DNA of 64,000 bases from an uncultured Bacilli bacterium (lineage in GTDB: Bacteria; Bacillota_I; Bacilli_A; RF39; UBA660), in assembly GCA_944331895.1 (NCBI GenBank), contig CALVIX010000004.1, positions 94,520-158,519 of the forward strand, given 5' to 3'. Under the pieces are notes generated by a model. That model searched no databases, had not been told where the DNA came from, and worked only from the letters and a program-made list of their open reading frames with translations. Both the position numbers and the translations under genes were made by a program. Shown piece after piece: positions 8,560 to 17,437 of this stretch; within the stretch, counting starts at the first letter, position 1; every line of letters starts with the position of its first letter.

Positions 8560-9193
8560 TGATTTTATCGAATATTTAGATGAGCTGATTCCTAATCCTG
8601 CTTGTGAATTGAATTACCACAAAGATTATGAACTTTTAATAGCGGTTATGTTGAGTGCACAGACGACAGATAAAAGAGTAAATGAAGTGACTGCAGTATT
8701 GTTTCAAAAATATCCGACATTAGAGGCATTACAAGATGCAGATTTATCTGATCTAATGAGGATTATTCGTCCGATTGGAACATTTCAGAAAAAGTCGGCT
8801 AATGTGAAAGCAATAGCGCATCGATTGCTAGAAGATCAAGGCGGGAAAGTTCCAAAAGATCGAGCGTATTTAGAAACACTACCAGGCGTTGGACGAAAGA
8901 CGACGAATGTCGTTTTAGGAGAACTGTTTCACGAACAATGTATCGCAGTAGATACACATGTAGAAAGAGTGAGCAAGCGTCTTAAATTAGCTAAGGAACA
9001 AGATGATGTTCTTACAGTTGAAAAAAAGCTTACAAAGAAGCTGAAAGGATATGATTTGTGGAAGATGCATCATCAGATTTTACTATTTGGTAGATACTAT
9101 TGTAAGAGTCAAAATCCACAGTGTGAACATTGTAAAATGCAGGCATACTGTCGTTATTATAAGAACCAGCAAAAGAAAAAAGTCACATCTTAA
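8546..9193 (+). CDS. nth: Endonuclease III (DNA glycosylase/AP lyase)
   Basis: About 215-aa base-excision-repair enzyme that removes oxidised pyrimidines and cleaves at abasic sites. The HhH motif LPGVGRKTTNVV (about 112-123) carries the catalytic Lys, and AVDTHVERVSKR carries the catalytic Asp (about 137). Four Cys at about 186, 193, 196 and 202 have the exact C-X6-C-X2-C-X5-C spacing of the [4Fe-4S] loop. Starts at 8546 or 8552 are both inside the end of dnaD and lack a strong ribosome-binding site, so translation is probably coupled to dnaD. A terminator follows the stop. Confidence 0.93.
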   Translation: MKMLDDFIEYLDELIPNPACELNYHKDYELLIAVMLSAQTTDKRVNEVTAVLFQKYPTLEALQDADLSDLMRIIRPIGTFQKKSANVKAIAHRLLEDQGGKVPKDRAYLETLPGVGRKTTNVVLGELFHEQCIAVDTHVERVSKRLKLAKEQDDVLTVEKKLTKKLKGYDLWKMHHQILLFGRYYCKSQNPQCEHCKMQAYCRYYKNQQKKKVTS

Positions 9194-9206
9194 TGTGGCT
9201 TTTATT
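9176..9206. terminator. Bidirectional terminator between nth and lemA
   Basis: AAAAGTCACAT / ATGTGGCTTTT stem with one G-U pair and a four-base loop, overlapping the nth 3' end and ending one base from the lemA stop codon. Confidence 0.75.
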
Positions 9207-9752
9207 TTATAATTTAAAGTCATTATAAATTTCATCGTTCATGTTTTTTCCATCGAAATAAGTTCTCTCTTTAAATTTACAAATTTTAGATACGATATTT
9301 GATGGGAATGCACGGACTAATTTATTATAATCAGTAATAATATCGTTGTAATATTTACGATAAGCATAGATGTCTGTCTCTGTTTCATTTAATCCAATAT
9401 CGATTTTTAAGAAACTCTCTGAATTTTTTAGTTCTGGATATTCTTCTTTATATTTATTAAATTCATTGATTGCCTCATATAATTGTCGATCTAATTCAAA
9501 GTTTGTTAATTTTCTCGAACGAAGTTTTACGATAATCTCTAAGATGTCTTTATCGATATCCGTATTTGCTTTGATAATTCCTATTGATTTATTCAAAAGA
9601 TCAAATCTTTTTCTCAAAGTAGAATCGATATTTGCCTCTGCTTCGTTGATTCGTATAATACAACTTTGAAAACGATTAAAAATATTGATATAGCAGATTA
9701 AAATAATACAAATTACGATACATAGTACCAAAGAATACATAAATAAGTCCAT
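9207..9752 (-). CDS. LemA-family membrane protein
   Basis: 181 aa. A single N-terminal membrane helix (about 5-25) is followed by a long coiled, four-helix cytoplasmic or periplasmic domain. Family hallmarks are visible: EAEANIDSTLRKRFDLL after the membrane segment, and the C-terminal YRKYYNDIITDYNKLVRAFPSNIVSKICKFKERTYF, the LemA YN..V..YN....FPSN....FK...YF signature. The molecular role of LemA proteins is not established; they are widespread cell-surface or membrane-stress proteins. The start has AGGTGATC upstream. The gene lies 52 bases downstream of gerQ on the same strand. Confidence 0.85.
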   Translation of the reverse strand: MDLFMYSLVLCIVICIILICYINIFNRFQSCIIRINEAEANIDSTLRKRFDLLNKSIGIIKANTDIDKDILEIIVKLRSRKLTNFELDRQLYEAINEFNKYKEEYPELKNSESFLKIDIGLNETETDIYAYRKYYNDIITDYNKLVRAFPSNIVSKICKFKERTYFDGKNMNDEIYNDFKL

Positions 9753-9804
9753 ATGATCACCTTGTTACATTATAGCAGAAATGAAATGCAAGATCAATTA
9801 TTAT

Positions 9805-10152
9805 TTATAAATTTGGAATAAATTCAGGACTATAGTTAATACGTTCTTCGAATTCTACATAGTCTAGATAAATCATTTGCAATAAATACCATTTTCCAGT
9901 TTGTGGATCACTCAAAATTAAGTGATCTCGTCCTGCTTGTTCGATGATGCCGTCAAATACCTTATCACGCCATTCGGTAGAATCGGTAAATGTCATATAG
10001 ACTCGCACTTTTTTTCCTTTATTGAGACGTAGAATATTTTCAATATAGGATTGTTCTACATCGTAAGCACCAGATGTCATAGCAGTAGATTGATTAGGAA
10101 CTTGTATCGGTTGACCTGGAAAAGTCTGATTTGGATAAAAATTTTGATTCAC
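9805..10152 (-). CDS. gerQ: GerQ-type spore coat protein
   Basis: 115 aa. In B. subtilis GerQ (YwdL) is an inner-coat protein cross-linked by transglutaminase and needed for cortex-lytic enzyme CwlJ. Seen here are a Pro/Gln/Asn-rich N-terminal tail (about 1-32) and the conserved domain beginning QSYIENILRLNKGKKVRVY and continuing GIIEQAGRDHLILSDPQTGKWYLL to the end. The start is GTG with AGGTGAT upstream. Its presence suggests a sporulating organism or recent sporulating ancestor; a retained orphan gene is also possible. Confidence 0.88.
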   Translation of the reverse strand: MNQNFYPNQTFPGQPIQVPNQSTAMTSGAYDVEQSYIENILRLNKGKKVRVYMTFTDSTEWRDKVFDGIIEQAGRDHLILSDPQTGKWYLLQMIYLDYVEFEERINYSPEFIPNL

Positions 10153-10195
10153 TTTATCACCTCTTATTAAAGGGTATGTATAAATGATAAAAATA

Positions 10196-10204
10196 TGATA
10201 TACT
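10196..10204 (+). promoter_or_regulatory. Extended -10 promoter for the ABC exporter pair
   Basis: TG-A-TATACT, 22 bases before the ATPase start codon; no clear -35. Confidence 0.5.
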
Positions 10205-10226
10205 GTTGTTAATTTGGAGGAGTTAT

Positions 10227-10931
10227 ATGAAGTTAGAATTACATCACATTGAGAAAAGATTCGACGATAAAGAAGTGTTAAAAGATGTTTCTTTCACATT
10301 TGAAGAAGGGCATATCTATGGATTATTAGGACGTAACGGAGCCGGGAAGACTACGCTTTTTAATTGTATCAATGAAGATTTGAAAATAGATGGAGGGGAG
10401 TTTTTCATCGAAGATGATAAAGGGAAAAGAAAAATTACATCAGAGGATATCGGATATGTATTATCTACGCCGATTGTTCCGGAGTTTTTAACAGGGAGAG
10501 AATTTTTAAAATTTTTTATCGATATCAATCGAAACCATATGAAAGAAGAAAAAACGATCGATGAATACTTTGAGCTGATGAAAATAGAAGAGTCAGATCG
10601 CGATAAACTTATGAAAGATTATTCACATGGAATGAAAAATAAAATGCAACTTTTAGTCAATATTATTGCAAATCCTAAGATATTGTTGCTCGATGAACCA
10701 TTGACCTCATTCGATGTCGTTGTAGCGGAAGAAATGAAGGGATTATTAAAGCAACTAAAACATGATCATATTTTGATTTTCTCTACACATATTATGGAAT
10801 TAGCTTTAGATTTGTGTGATGAAATCGTCATATTAAATCATGGAATATTAGAAGAAATTGATCGTCATAACTTAGAACGGAATGAGCTCAAAGATAAAAT
10901 TATTTCTGCTTTGAAAGGAGAAGAAGAATGA
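10227..10931 (+). CDS. ABC transporter ATP-binding protein
   Basis: 234-aa nucleotide-binding subunit. The ATG at 10227 has GGAGGAG upstream, while the open frame extends seven codons further without a site. The Walker A motif GRNGAGKTT is near residue 37, the signature is the weak variant YSHGMKNK, Walker B is ILLLDEPLT, and the switch His is in FSTHIMELA. The 4-base overlap with the following membrane gene shows they form one transporter. The short size and ABC-2-like partner point to an exporter of a peptide, lipid or drug; the substrate cannot be read from sequence. Confidence 0.9.
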   Translation: MKLELHHIEKRFDDKEVLKDVSFTFEEGHIYGLLGRNGAGKTTLFNCINEDLKIDGGEFFIEDDKGKRKITSEDIGYVLSTPIVPEFLTGREFLKFFIDINRNHMKEEKTIDEYFELMKIEESDRDKLMKDYSHGMKNKMQLLVNIIANPKILLLDEPLTSFDVVVAEEMKGLLKQLKHDHILIFSTHIMELALDLCDEIVILNHGILEEIDRHNLERNELKDKIISALKGEEE

Positions 10932-12502
10932 TAACAACTTTTTTCTTATCTTTTCGACTGAAATTGACGTACCGTAAAAATAGTATTATCTATGCTTTTC
11001 AACAATTTCCATTGATTGGAAAATATTTTTCAAATTCTTTATATGGAAATAGAGGAATAGAAGCACTAGTGAACGTGATTAGTGCATTGATTGAGTTAAG
11101 TTCTATTTTCCTTGGAAAACTACTTTTTATCTCGTTAATGGTATTTTTACCAGCATGCCTTTATAAGGAGAACGTCGCTTCCGCATTTCTTATTATTTTA
11201 TTTTTTCTTACGATCGTAGGAACATGGTTAAATACAAATATGTTTAATCCTACTAAAGATAAGTATTATGCGATCGTTTTAATGCGAATGGATGCTAAAA
11301 AAGAGGCAATTGCAGAATATGGATATTTTCTTTTGAAGATGATCATAGGTATGTATCCATTTGTATGCCTGTTTGGCTTTTTATCACATGTACCTTGGTA
11401 TTTGTGCATGCTTGCGCCATGGATGGTAGTGGGGTTTAAAGTACTATCGACATCTTACAATTTGTATCTTTATAAGAGAAAAGAACTCATTGTCAACGAA
11501 AATAAACCTACGCCAATCGTTTGGGGGTTGATCATCTTATTTACAGTGCTTGCTTATATTATTCCATTATGCGCAATTCCAGGAATAGAATGGATTATGT
11601 TATGTTGTTATTTACTGGTCATTATTCTTGGAATTACAATGTGGAAATATATTGTAAATTTCGACAATTATTTTACAATATATAAAAAATTATTGACGCC
11701 AAATCATGTTATTTTGAATGCGAAAAGTACGCAACAAGATACATTGAGAAAAAATGCTTTAAATGCGATTGATAATAAAAATTTAGAGACGAGTAATAAA
11801 AAAGGTTATAGTTTTTTTCATGAACTTTTTATTAAACGACATCGAAAGATTTTGACGACGTCTGCTCATAATATTACTTTGGTCGCCTTTGCTGTTACAT
11901 GTATTGCAGCTTTAGTGTTGGTAATTGCTCCAGATGCAAAAAAGCCAGTTAATAGTGTGATGATGAATTTTTTACCTTACTTTTTATTTATTATGTACTT
12001 GTTGAATCGGGGAAGTACAGTGACACAGGCTATGTTTATGAATTGTGATCATAGTATGTTGACTTACCGGTTTTATCGTCAACCTAAAACTATTTTAGAA
12101 TTATTTCGAAGAAGGATTGTCGATATTGTAAAAATCAACTTAGAACCTGCTCTCGTAATAGCGCTCGCACTTCCATTTTTATTGTGGTTAAGTGGAGGGA
12201 CTTCGGAAAGTTTAAATTATATCGTTTTATTTGTATCGATTATCTCTATGGCTGTCTTTTTTTCAGTACACCATCTCGTTATTTATTATCTACTTCAACC
12301 ATATAACATCAATATGGAAATGAAGAGTCCTGCTTATCAAGTCATCAACTGGGGAACTTATTTCATTTGCTATTATATGATGGATCTTAAAATGCCGACG
12401 ATGATATTTGGTAGTGTTATGATCGTCTTTGCAGTAACGTATGTCCTTATTTCGTTATTTTTAGCTTATCGGTATGCTCCGAAAACATTCCATTTAAAAT
12501 AG
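10928..12502 (+). CDS. ABC transporter permease
   Basis: 524 aa, start overlapping the ATPase stop (ATGA). About 10-12 hydrophobic segments fall in two halves separated by a hydrophilic stretch (about residues 250-300) rich in Lys, Asn and Asp. This is the layout of a two-bundle exporter permease encoded as a single chain. No solute-binding protein or sensor kinase is adjacent, which argues against import and against the BceAB-type sensing pattern. The substrate is unknown. Confidence 0.8.
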   Translation: MITTFFLSFRLKLTYRKNSIIYAFQQFPLIGKYFSNSLYGNRGIEALVNVISALIELSSIFLGKLLFISLMVFLPACLYKENVASAFLIILFFLTIVGTWLNTNMFNPTKDKYYAIVLMRMDAKKEAIAEYGYFLLKMIIGMYPFVCLFGFLSHVPWYLCMLAPWMVVGFKVLSTSYNLYLYKRKELIVNENKPTPIVWGLIILFTVLAYIIPLCAIPGIEWIMLCCYLLVIILGITMWKYIVNFDNYFTIYKKLLTPNHVILNAKSTQQDTLRKNALNAIDNKNLETSNKKGYSFFHELFIKRHRKILTTSAHNITLVAFAVTCIAALVLVIAPDAKKPVNSVMMNFLPYFLFIMYLLNRGSTVTQAMFMNCDHSMLTYRFYRQPKTILELFRRRIVDIVKINLEPALVIALALPFLLWLSGGTSESLNYIVLFVSIISMAVFFSVHHLVIYYLLQPYNINMEMKSPAYQVINWGTYFICYYMMDLKMPTMIFGSVMIVFAVTYVLISLFLAYRYAPKTFHLK

Positions 12503-12561
12503 TATCCTATGTAGAATATATGTCAAATGAGTGGAAATTGTATCGTTTGAAATCAGAATCA

Positions 12562-12570
12562 TGATATAAT
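12562..12570 (+). promoter_or_regulatory. Extended -10 promoter for pduL
   Basis: TG-A-TATAAT, 19 bases before the pduL start codon. A TTGAAA upstream is too close (12 bases) to serve as -35. Confidence 0.55.
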
Positions 12571-12589
12571 GACTGTTGGAGGTGGAGAT

Positions 12590-13171
12590 ATGAAAGTGAC
12601 AGTAGGAGTATCGAATCGTCATGTTCATCTAACAAAACAAGATTTAGAAACTTTATTTGGCATTGGACACGAGTTAACAAAGGTAAAAGATATCAATCAG
12701 CCGGGACAATTTGCAAGTGCGGAAATGGTAACATTAAAAACGGAAAAAAATGAAATCAAAAAAGTACGAGTACTTGGTCCTGTTCGTCCATATACACAAG
12801 TGGAGATCTCTAAGACTGATGCCTTTACACTTGGTTTAAAACCACCAATGAGAGAATCTGGAGACGTTATTGGGAGTGCTTCAATCACATTGATTGGACC
12901 CAATGGGACACTCGATTTAAAAGAAGGGTGTATTATTGCAACGAGACATATACATGCTACAAAAGAAGATGCAAAGAGATTAGGATTAGAAGGTATTGAT
13001 AAAGTGTCGGTAAGAGTAGGTGGAGAAAAAGGCGGAGTTATGGAAAATGTCTCTGTACGTGTTGCAGATAATTCTTACTACGAAATGCATGTCGATACGG
13101 ATGACGCTAATGCGCATTTTATCTCAAATGGAGACGAATTGGAGATAATACTACCAAATGATGAGAACTAG
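12590..13171 (+). CDS. pduL: PduL-type phosphate acyltransferase
   Basis: 193-aa phosphotransacylase that interconverts acyl-CoA and acyl-phosphate, structurally unrelated to Pta. The ATG at 12590 follows GGAGGTGGAG. The two domain repeats carry the zinc-ligand histidines in SNRHVHLTKQDL (near residue 9) and ATRHIHATKEDA (near 113). There is no N-terminal encapsulation peptide and no microcompartment gene nearby, so it is probably the housekeeping form that makes acetyl-phosphate for ATP synthesis with an acetate kinase located elsewhere. It overlaps the next small gene by 14 bases. Confidence 0.9.
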   Translation: MKVTVGVSNRHVHLTKQDLETLFGIGHELTKVKDINQPGQFASAEMVTLKTEKNEIKKVRVLGPVRPYTQVEISKTDAFTLGLKPPMRESGDVIGSASITLIGPNGTLDLKEGCIIATRHIHATKEDAKRLGLEGIDKVSVRVGGEKGGVMENVSVRVADNSYYEMHVDTDDANAHFISNGDELEIILPNDEN

Positions 13172-13382
13172 AATTAAGATATGTGATAAATGTAGAGGAA
13201 CAAATGTGGATACGTTAGTTCCAAGAATCAAAGAAATTCTTCCCGATGCTGAGATTCAAATTGGGTGTCAGAATTTTTGTGGGATTGGTCAAACAAAATC
13301 TTTTCTGATTTTAAATCATAGACCACTGATTGCTGAGAACGAAGATGAGTTAATAAAAAAACTAAAAGAATCTTGCAAATAA
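13158..13382 (+). CDS. Small Cys-rich DUF1450-like protein
   Basis: 74 aa, start overlapping the end of pduL by 14 bases. It contains CDKC near residue 9 and GCQNFCGIGQTKSFLILNHR near residue 37. The two pairs and the following strand resemble the thioredoxin-like DUF1450 (YuzB) family, which is related to 2Fe-2S ferredoxin folds. Binding of an iron-sulphur cluster is possible but unproven. Co-translation with pduL suggests a link to acyl-phosphate metabolism or only a shared promoter. The terminator overlaps its last codons. Confidence 0.65.
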   Translation: MMRTRIKICDKCRGTNVDTLVPRIKEILPDAEIQIGCQNFCGIGQTKSFLILNHRPLIAENEDELIKKLKESCK

Positions 13383-13393
13383 GATTCTTTTTT
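13364..13393 (+). terminator. Terminator after the pduL operon
   Basis: AAAAGAATCTT / AAGATTCTTTTTT stem with a six-base loop; the stop codon of the DUF1450-like gene lies in the loop. Confidence 0.85.
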
Positions 13394-13410
13394 AGAAACG
13401 AGGGTTCAAA

Positions 13411-13719
13411 ATGAAAAAGATAGAGAAAAAGAGAGAAAGAACACATTGGATTGGGCTTGCGGTTTTATCGATCGTACTTATTATTTTCCTCGGGTTTTGG
13501 TTCTTTGCAACTGATATGATAGGTAGTTTTTGCGAAAAACATCTAGGTGTATGTCACCCGTCCGTTACAGATACAGATAGTTTATTTTTCTTACTTAGAT
13601 TGAAAGGTCACGATTGGTTGAGATATGTGATGTTATCGATACCAGTGATTAGCTTTTCTATAGCACTTATCAACATAATTTGCTATAACAAAAGAAAGAA
13701 AAAGTATGAAAAGTGTTAA
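13411..13719 (+). CDS. Small two-pass membrane protein, unknown
   Basis: 102 aa with two clear membrane segments (about 13-32 and 71-91), basic termini (MKKIEKKRER and KRKKKYEKC) and a loop with two Cys (CEKHLGVC). The topology therefore puts both ends in the cytoplasm. It sits alone between a terminator and rnr; secG often occupies this position upstream of rnr in Bacilli. The length and sequence do not fit SecG (about 75 aa), so I do not call it that. Function unknown. Confidence 0.6.
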   Translation: MKKIEKKRERTHWIGLAVLSIVLIIFLGFWFFATDMIGSFCEKHLGVCHPSVTDTDSLFFLLRLKGHDWLRYVMLSIPVISFSIALINIICYNKRKKKYEKC

Positions 13720-13791
13720 TTTTCGTAAAGTAAATAGTGTAAATGTATATTTTTATAGGGATATCCTTTATAATGAAAATAGAGGTGGGTT

Positions 13792-15903
13792 ATGGAAGAA
13801 CAGATATTAGAGATATTTAGGCACGAAAAAAGAGCTTATTCTGTTTCGGAATTGGAAGACTTACTCGGGCTTGGTTCTGTAGAAGAACTAAAAGAATTAT
13901 TGAAGACTTTAAATCGTTTGGAAGACCAATTAAAAGTATATCGTACCAATAAAAATAATTATATGTTATTTCAAAACAGTCATTTGAAGATAGGTAAATT
14001 ACTAGGAAATAAAAAAGGATTTGGGTTTGTCGATATCGAAGGAGACGACGATGTTTTTATCGCGCCATCTCATATGAATAATGCGATCCATGGAGATACT
14101 GTCATTGTTGAGATTACTTCTCAAAAAGGAAGCGATCTAGAAGGACGTATTGTAAAGATTGTCGATCGTAAGTTAAAACAGATGGTTGGAGAATTTTATT
14201 ATAAAGGCGGAAAAGGACATGTTGATCTAGATGATGATAAAGTTAAGATCAATATCGAAATTGATCAAGATAAAACATTAGGTGCTATGAATGGGCACAA
14301 GGTGTTAGTAAAATTATTAAACAAGTTAAAAGATAATAATTATAAAGGGCAAGTTGTCAAAATTTTAGGACATAAAAATGATCCAGGGGTTGATATCCTG
14401 TCGATTGTAGCAAAATATGAAATTAACGATACATTTCCTGATGAAGTGATGGAGCAAGTAGAAGGAATTGAACTAGAAGTATCAGAAGAGGAAAAGAAAA
14501 ATCGACGTGATTTGAGAGATCATATGATTTTTACAATCGATGGAGATGACGCGAAAGATTTAGATGATGCAGTAGAATTTAAGAGGCTTGAAAATGGACA
14601 TTATTTCTTAGGTGTCCACATTGCCGATGTATCTTACTATGTAAAGGAAAATACACCGCTAGATAAAGAAGCATTTGAACGTGGAACGAGTGTCTATTTA
14701 GCAGATCGAGTTATTCCGATGTTGCCGCATAAATTATCAAATGGAATTTGTTCGTTAAATGGTGGAGTAGATCGTTTAGCAATGTCATGCGAAATGGAAA
14801 TCGACGAGAAAGGAAATGTCGTAGATTATGATATTTTTGAAAGTGTCATCAACTCTAAGAAGAGAATGACATATAAATGTGTTAATCAAATATTAGAGAA
14901 AAATGAAATACCAGAGGGATATGAACCGTTTGTAGAATCGCTACATGGTATGGCAGAACTAGCCCATGTTTTACGTAAAAATAAAGAAGAAAGAGGATAT
15001 ATCGATTTTGATATCGACGAAGCTAAAATTGTCGTAAACGAACAAGGAGAGGCAATCGATGTCGTCTTACGTGAACGTGGTACTGGAGAAAAACTAATCG
15101 AAGACTTCATGATCGCTGCAAATGAAACGGTAGCAACACATATTTACTTTATGGAACTTCCATTTATCTATCGTGTTCATGGGGAACCGAATGAAGAAAA
15201 GATTAACAATTTTGTTCGATTTGTTGCTATGCTTGGATACAAGATCGAAGGCAAAGTAAAAGATATTCATCCAAAGACGATGCAGATGATATTGAATTCT
15301 TTGAAAGATAAAAAAGAGTTCCATATTTTATCATCCCTATTATTGCGTAGTATGCAAAAAGCTGTATACGACAAAAAGAATATAGGACACTTCGGATTGG
15401 CTAGTAAGTGTTATACTCATTTTACTTCTCCGATTCGTAGATATCCAGATACGACAGTACATAGATTATTGCGTACATACTTATTTGAAAATCATATGGA
15501 TAAAGATACGATCAATTATTGGGATCAAAAGCTTATTTTTGTAGCAGAACATTCTTCAGAAAGGGAGCGAGCAGCAGTTGCTTGTGAACGTGAAGTAGAT
15601 GATATGAAAAAAGCGGAATATATGATGAAACATATCGGTGAAGAATATGAAGGAATCGTATCTAGTGTCATCAGTTTCGGAATGTTTGTCGAACTTGATA
15701 ACCTAGTAGAAGGTCTTGTTCATATCGATACGTTGACAGATGATCAATATCACTTTGATGAGACGACGTTCGCACTTGTAGGAGAAAGAAACAAACGAGG
15801 ATATCGTTTGGGAGACCGCGTAAAAATCGTTGTTACAAATGCGAATAAGCAGACAAAAACAGTTGATTTTGAATTAGTCAAAGAAAAGAAAGAAGTCGAG
15901 TAA
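13792..15903 (+). CDS. rnr: Ribonuclease R (canonical copy)
   Basis: 703-aa 3'-5' exoribonuclease that degrades structured RNA. Domains in order are a winged-helix RNase_R N-terminus (1-60), two cold-shock OB domains (about 64-200; KKGFGFVDIEGDDDVFI), the RNB catalytic domain (about 235-575) with TIDGDDAKDLDDAV near 247 and SPIRRYPD near 546, and a C-terminal S1 domain (about 615-700; GIVSSVISFGMFVELDN). All four catalytic Asp positions are intact. It is the first of two RNase R genes here. A terminator spans its stop codon. Confidence 0.95.
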   Translation: MEEQILEIFRHEKRAYSVSELEDLLGLGSVEELKELLKTLNRLEDQLKVYRTNKNNYMLFQNSHLKIGKLLGNKKGFGFVDIEGDDDVFIAPSHMNNAIHGDTVIVEITSQKGSDLEGRIVKIVDRKLKQMVGEFYYKGGKGHVDLDDDKVKINIEIDQDKTLGAMNGHKVLVKLLNKLKDNNYKGQVVKILGHKNDPGVDILSIVAKYEINDTFPDEVMEQVEGIELEVSEEEKKNRRDLRDHMIFTIDGDDAKDLDDAVEFKRLENGHYFLGVHIADVSYYVKENTPLDKEAFERGTSVYLADRVIPMLPHKLSNGICSLNGGVDRLAMSCEMEIDEKGNVVDYDIFESVINSKKRMTYKCVNQILEKNEIPEGYEPFVESLHGMAELAHVLRKNKEERGYIDFDIDEAKIVVNEQGEAIDVVLRERGTGEKLIEDFMIAANETVATHIYFMELPFIYRVHGEPNEEKINNFVRFVAMLGYKIEGKVKDIHPKTMQMILNSLKDKKEFHILSSLLLRSMQKAVYDKKNIGHFGLASKCYTHFTSPIRRYPDTTVHRLLRTYLFENHMDKDTINYWDQKLIFVAEHSSERERAAVACEREVDDMKKAEYMMKHIGEEYEGIVSSVISFGMFVELDNLVEGLVHIDTLTDDQYHFDETTFALVGERNKRGYRLGDRVKIVVTNANKQTKTVDFELVKEKKEVE

Positions 15904-15920
15904 AATTTACTCGATTTTTT
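15896..15920 (+). terminator. Terminator after rnr
   Basis: TCGAGTAAA / TTTACTCGA inverted repeat followed by seven T; the rnr stop codon lies in the left arm. Confidence 0.8.
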
Positions 15921-16056
15921 TATTTCAACTATATTAAACCACTATGAAATAATAAGCATAGGGATCAAAGTTGAGATAATTTTGAATGATAGTTCTAGAC
16001 TATTAAAATGATATAAAAAATGATAAAATAATATGTAGAAAAGGAGTGACTTTTTT

Positions 16057-17157
16057 ATGATAAAACCAGAACCGTTAAAAAGAGGAGATAAAATAGCAAT
16101 AGTTAGTTTATCAAGAGGATTATTAGGAATGCCATTTTGTAAACACGAATTGGAAATCGGTATAAAAAGATTAAAGGAGTTTGGATTAGAACCTGTTATA
16201 ATGCCTAATGCTCTAAAGGATTTAAAATACTTAGAAGAACACCCTGAAGAAAGAGCATCAGATTTAAAACAAGCATTTATGGATCCATCAATTAAAGCAA
16301 TCATAGCGGCAATTGGTGGTGATGACACTTATAAATTGATTCCTTATCTAATGGAAGATAAAGAGTTTAAAGAAGCTGTTATAAATCATCCTAAAATATT
16401 TACTGGATTTTCTGATACTACTAATAATCACTTAATGCTAAATAAATTAGGATTGTCAACATTTTATGGACCTTGTCTATTAGTTGATTTAGCAGAATTA
16501 GATAATGAAATGCTACCTTACACACAAGAATATTTCGAAAAGTTTTTTAAAAATGAAGATAGTTTTCAAATAACATCGAGTCCTATATGGTATAGTGACC
16601 GTGAAAGTTATGATGTGAGTGAATTAGGAAAACCAAGAATTGCTCACAAAGAAACTCATGGGTTTGAAACATTAAATGGTACGGGTATAGTTACAGGAAA
16701 ATTATATGGAGGCTGTATAGAAAGTATATATGATGCTTTAACTGGAAATAGATATGGAGATGAATCTTTTGTTTATGAAAAATATCAAATACTTCCAACC
16801 AATGAAGAATGGCAAAAAAAGATATTATTTTTAGAAACTTCAGAGGAGCGTTCTACTCCAGAAAAGTTAGAAACTATGTTGATGGAATTAAAAAATAGAG
16901 GTATTTTGAATTTAGTTAAAGGTATAATTGTTGGAAAACCTATTGATGAAGTATATTATGATGAATATAAAGAAGTCTATAAAAAAATATTTGCAGATTT
17001 GAAAACACCTGTTATGTATAATGCTAACTTCGGTCATTCTGTACCTAGATGTATATTACCATATGATGTTGAAACTATCATTGATTATGACAATAAGAAA
17101 ATAATAGTGAATGAACCTATTTTTAATTGTTCGATTCAAGAAAAAATACAAAGATAA
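16057..17157 (+). CDS. S66-family peptidase (MccF / LD-carboxypeptidase-like)
   Basis: 366 aa. S66 serine peptidases either cleave L,D-bonds of muropeptides (LdcA) or inactivate microcin C-type peptide-nucleotides (MccF). The glycine-rich nucleophile elbow reads AAIGGDDTYKLIPYL near residue 87, where the family usually has Ser; here the aligned residue is Thr. The downstream Glu (LFLETSEERS, about 260) and His (NFGHSVPR, about 325) of the triad are present. GGAGTGA lies upstream of the start. The gene looks more A/T-rich than its neighbours and interrupts the rnr-smpB-rnr-ssrA block, which suggests insertion by horizontal transfer. The cytosolic location and SDTTNNH region favour the MccF-like branch. 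Confidence 0.8.
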   Translation: MIKPEPLKRGDKIAIVSLSRGLLGMPFCKHELEIGIKRLKEFGLEPVIMPNALKDLKYLEEHPEERASDLKQAFMDPSIKAIIAAIGGDDTYKLIPYLMEDKEFKEAVINHPKIFTGFSDTTNNHLMLNKLGLSTFYGPCLLVDLAELDNEMLPYTQEYFEKFFKNEDSFQITSSPIWYSDRESYDVSELGKPRIAHKETHGFETLNGTGIVTGKLYGGCIESIYDALTGNRYGDESFVYEKYQILPTNEEWQKKILFLETSEERSTPEKLETMLMELKNRGILNLVKGIIVGKPIDEVYYDEYKEVYKKIFADLKTPVMYNANFGHSVPRCILPYDVETIIDYDNKKIIVNEPIFNCSIQEKIQR

Positions 17158-17437
17158 TTTTTCATTGGTATAAATAAATATGAAAGAAAATCTATTTTAT
17201 AAATACAAAAAACGTGGTGCATTAGTATTAGCAATGGAAGATTATATGTATTCTTTCGTTATTGGAAAAAAGTTGTAGATATCTACGCCATCCACTCCAT
17301 TAAGACAAAAAAGAACTTAGTAAAAACTAAGTTCTTTTTTCATTCTTTCGTGTAGTCATCTTAGGAAAAATCACTCCCAAGAATATAATTGAGTTTATTT
17401 TAAAAATCATTTATAATAAGATTAGGACGGTGAAACT
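17158..17437. other. Intergenic stretch with a possible gene relic
   Basis: 280 bases between the S66 gene and smpB. A 32-codon frame (17180-17278) without a ribosome-binding site encodes a basic start (MKENLFYKYKKRGALVL) and could be a fragment of a lost gene. A terminator follows, then the smpB promoter region with TATAAT at 17412-17417. Nothing else is recognised. Confidence 0.4.
17307..17340. terminator. Terminator upstream of smpB
   Basis: AAAAAAGAACTTAG / CTAAGTTCTTTTTT perfect stem with a six-base A-rich loop. It separates the S66 unit from smpB. Confidence 0.9.

Noticed and set aside
13411..13719. SecG, which often precedes rnr in Bacilli
   Set aside because: Two helices fit, but the protein is longer, has an internal two-Cys loop and lacks SecG sequence features.
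17180..17278. 32-codon frame starting MKENLFYKYKK between the S66 gene and smpB
   Set aside because: No ribosome-binding site, no recognisable family and a very short length. It may be a relic, so I mention it only within the intergenic entry.
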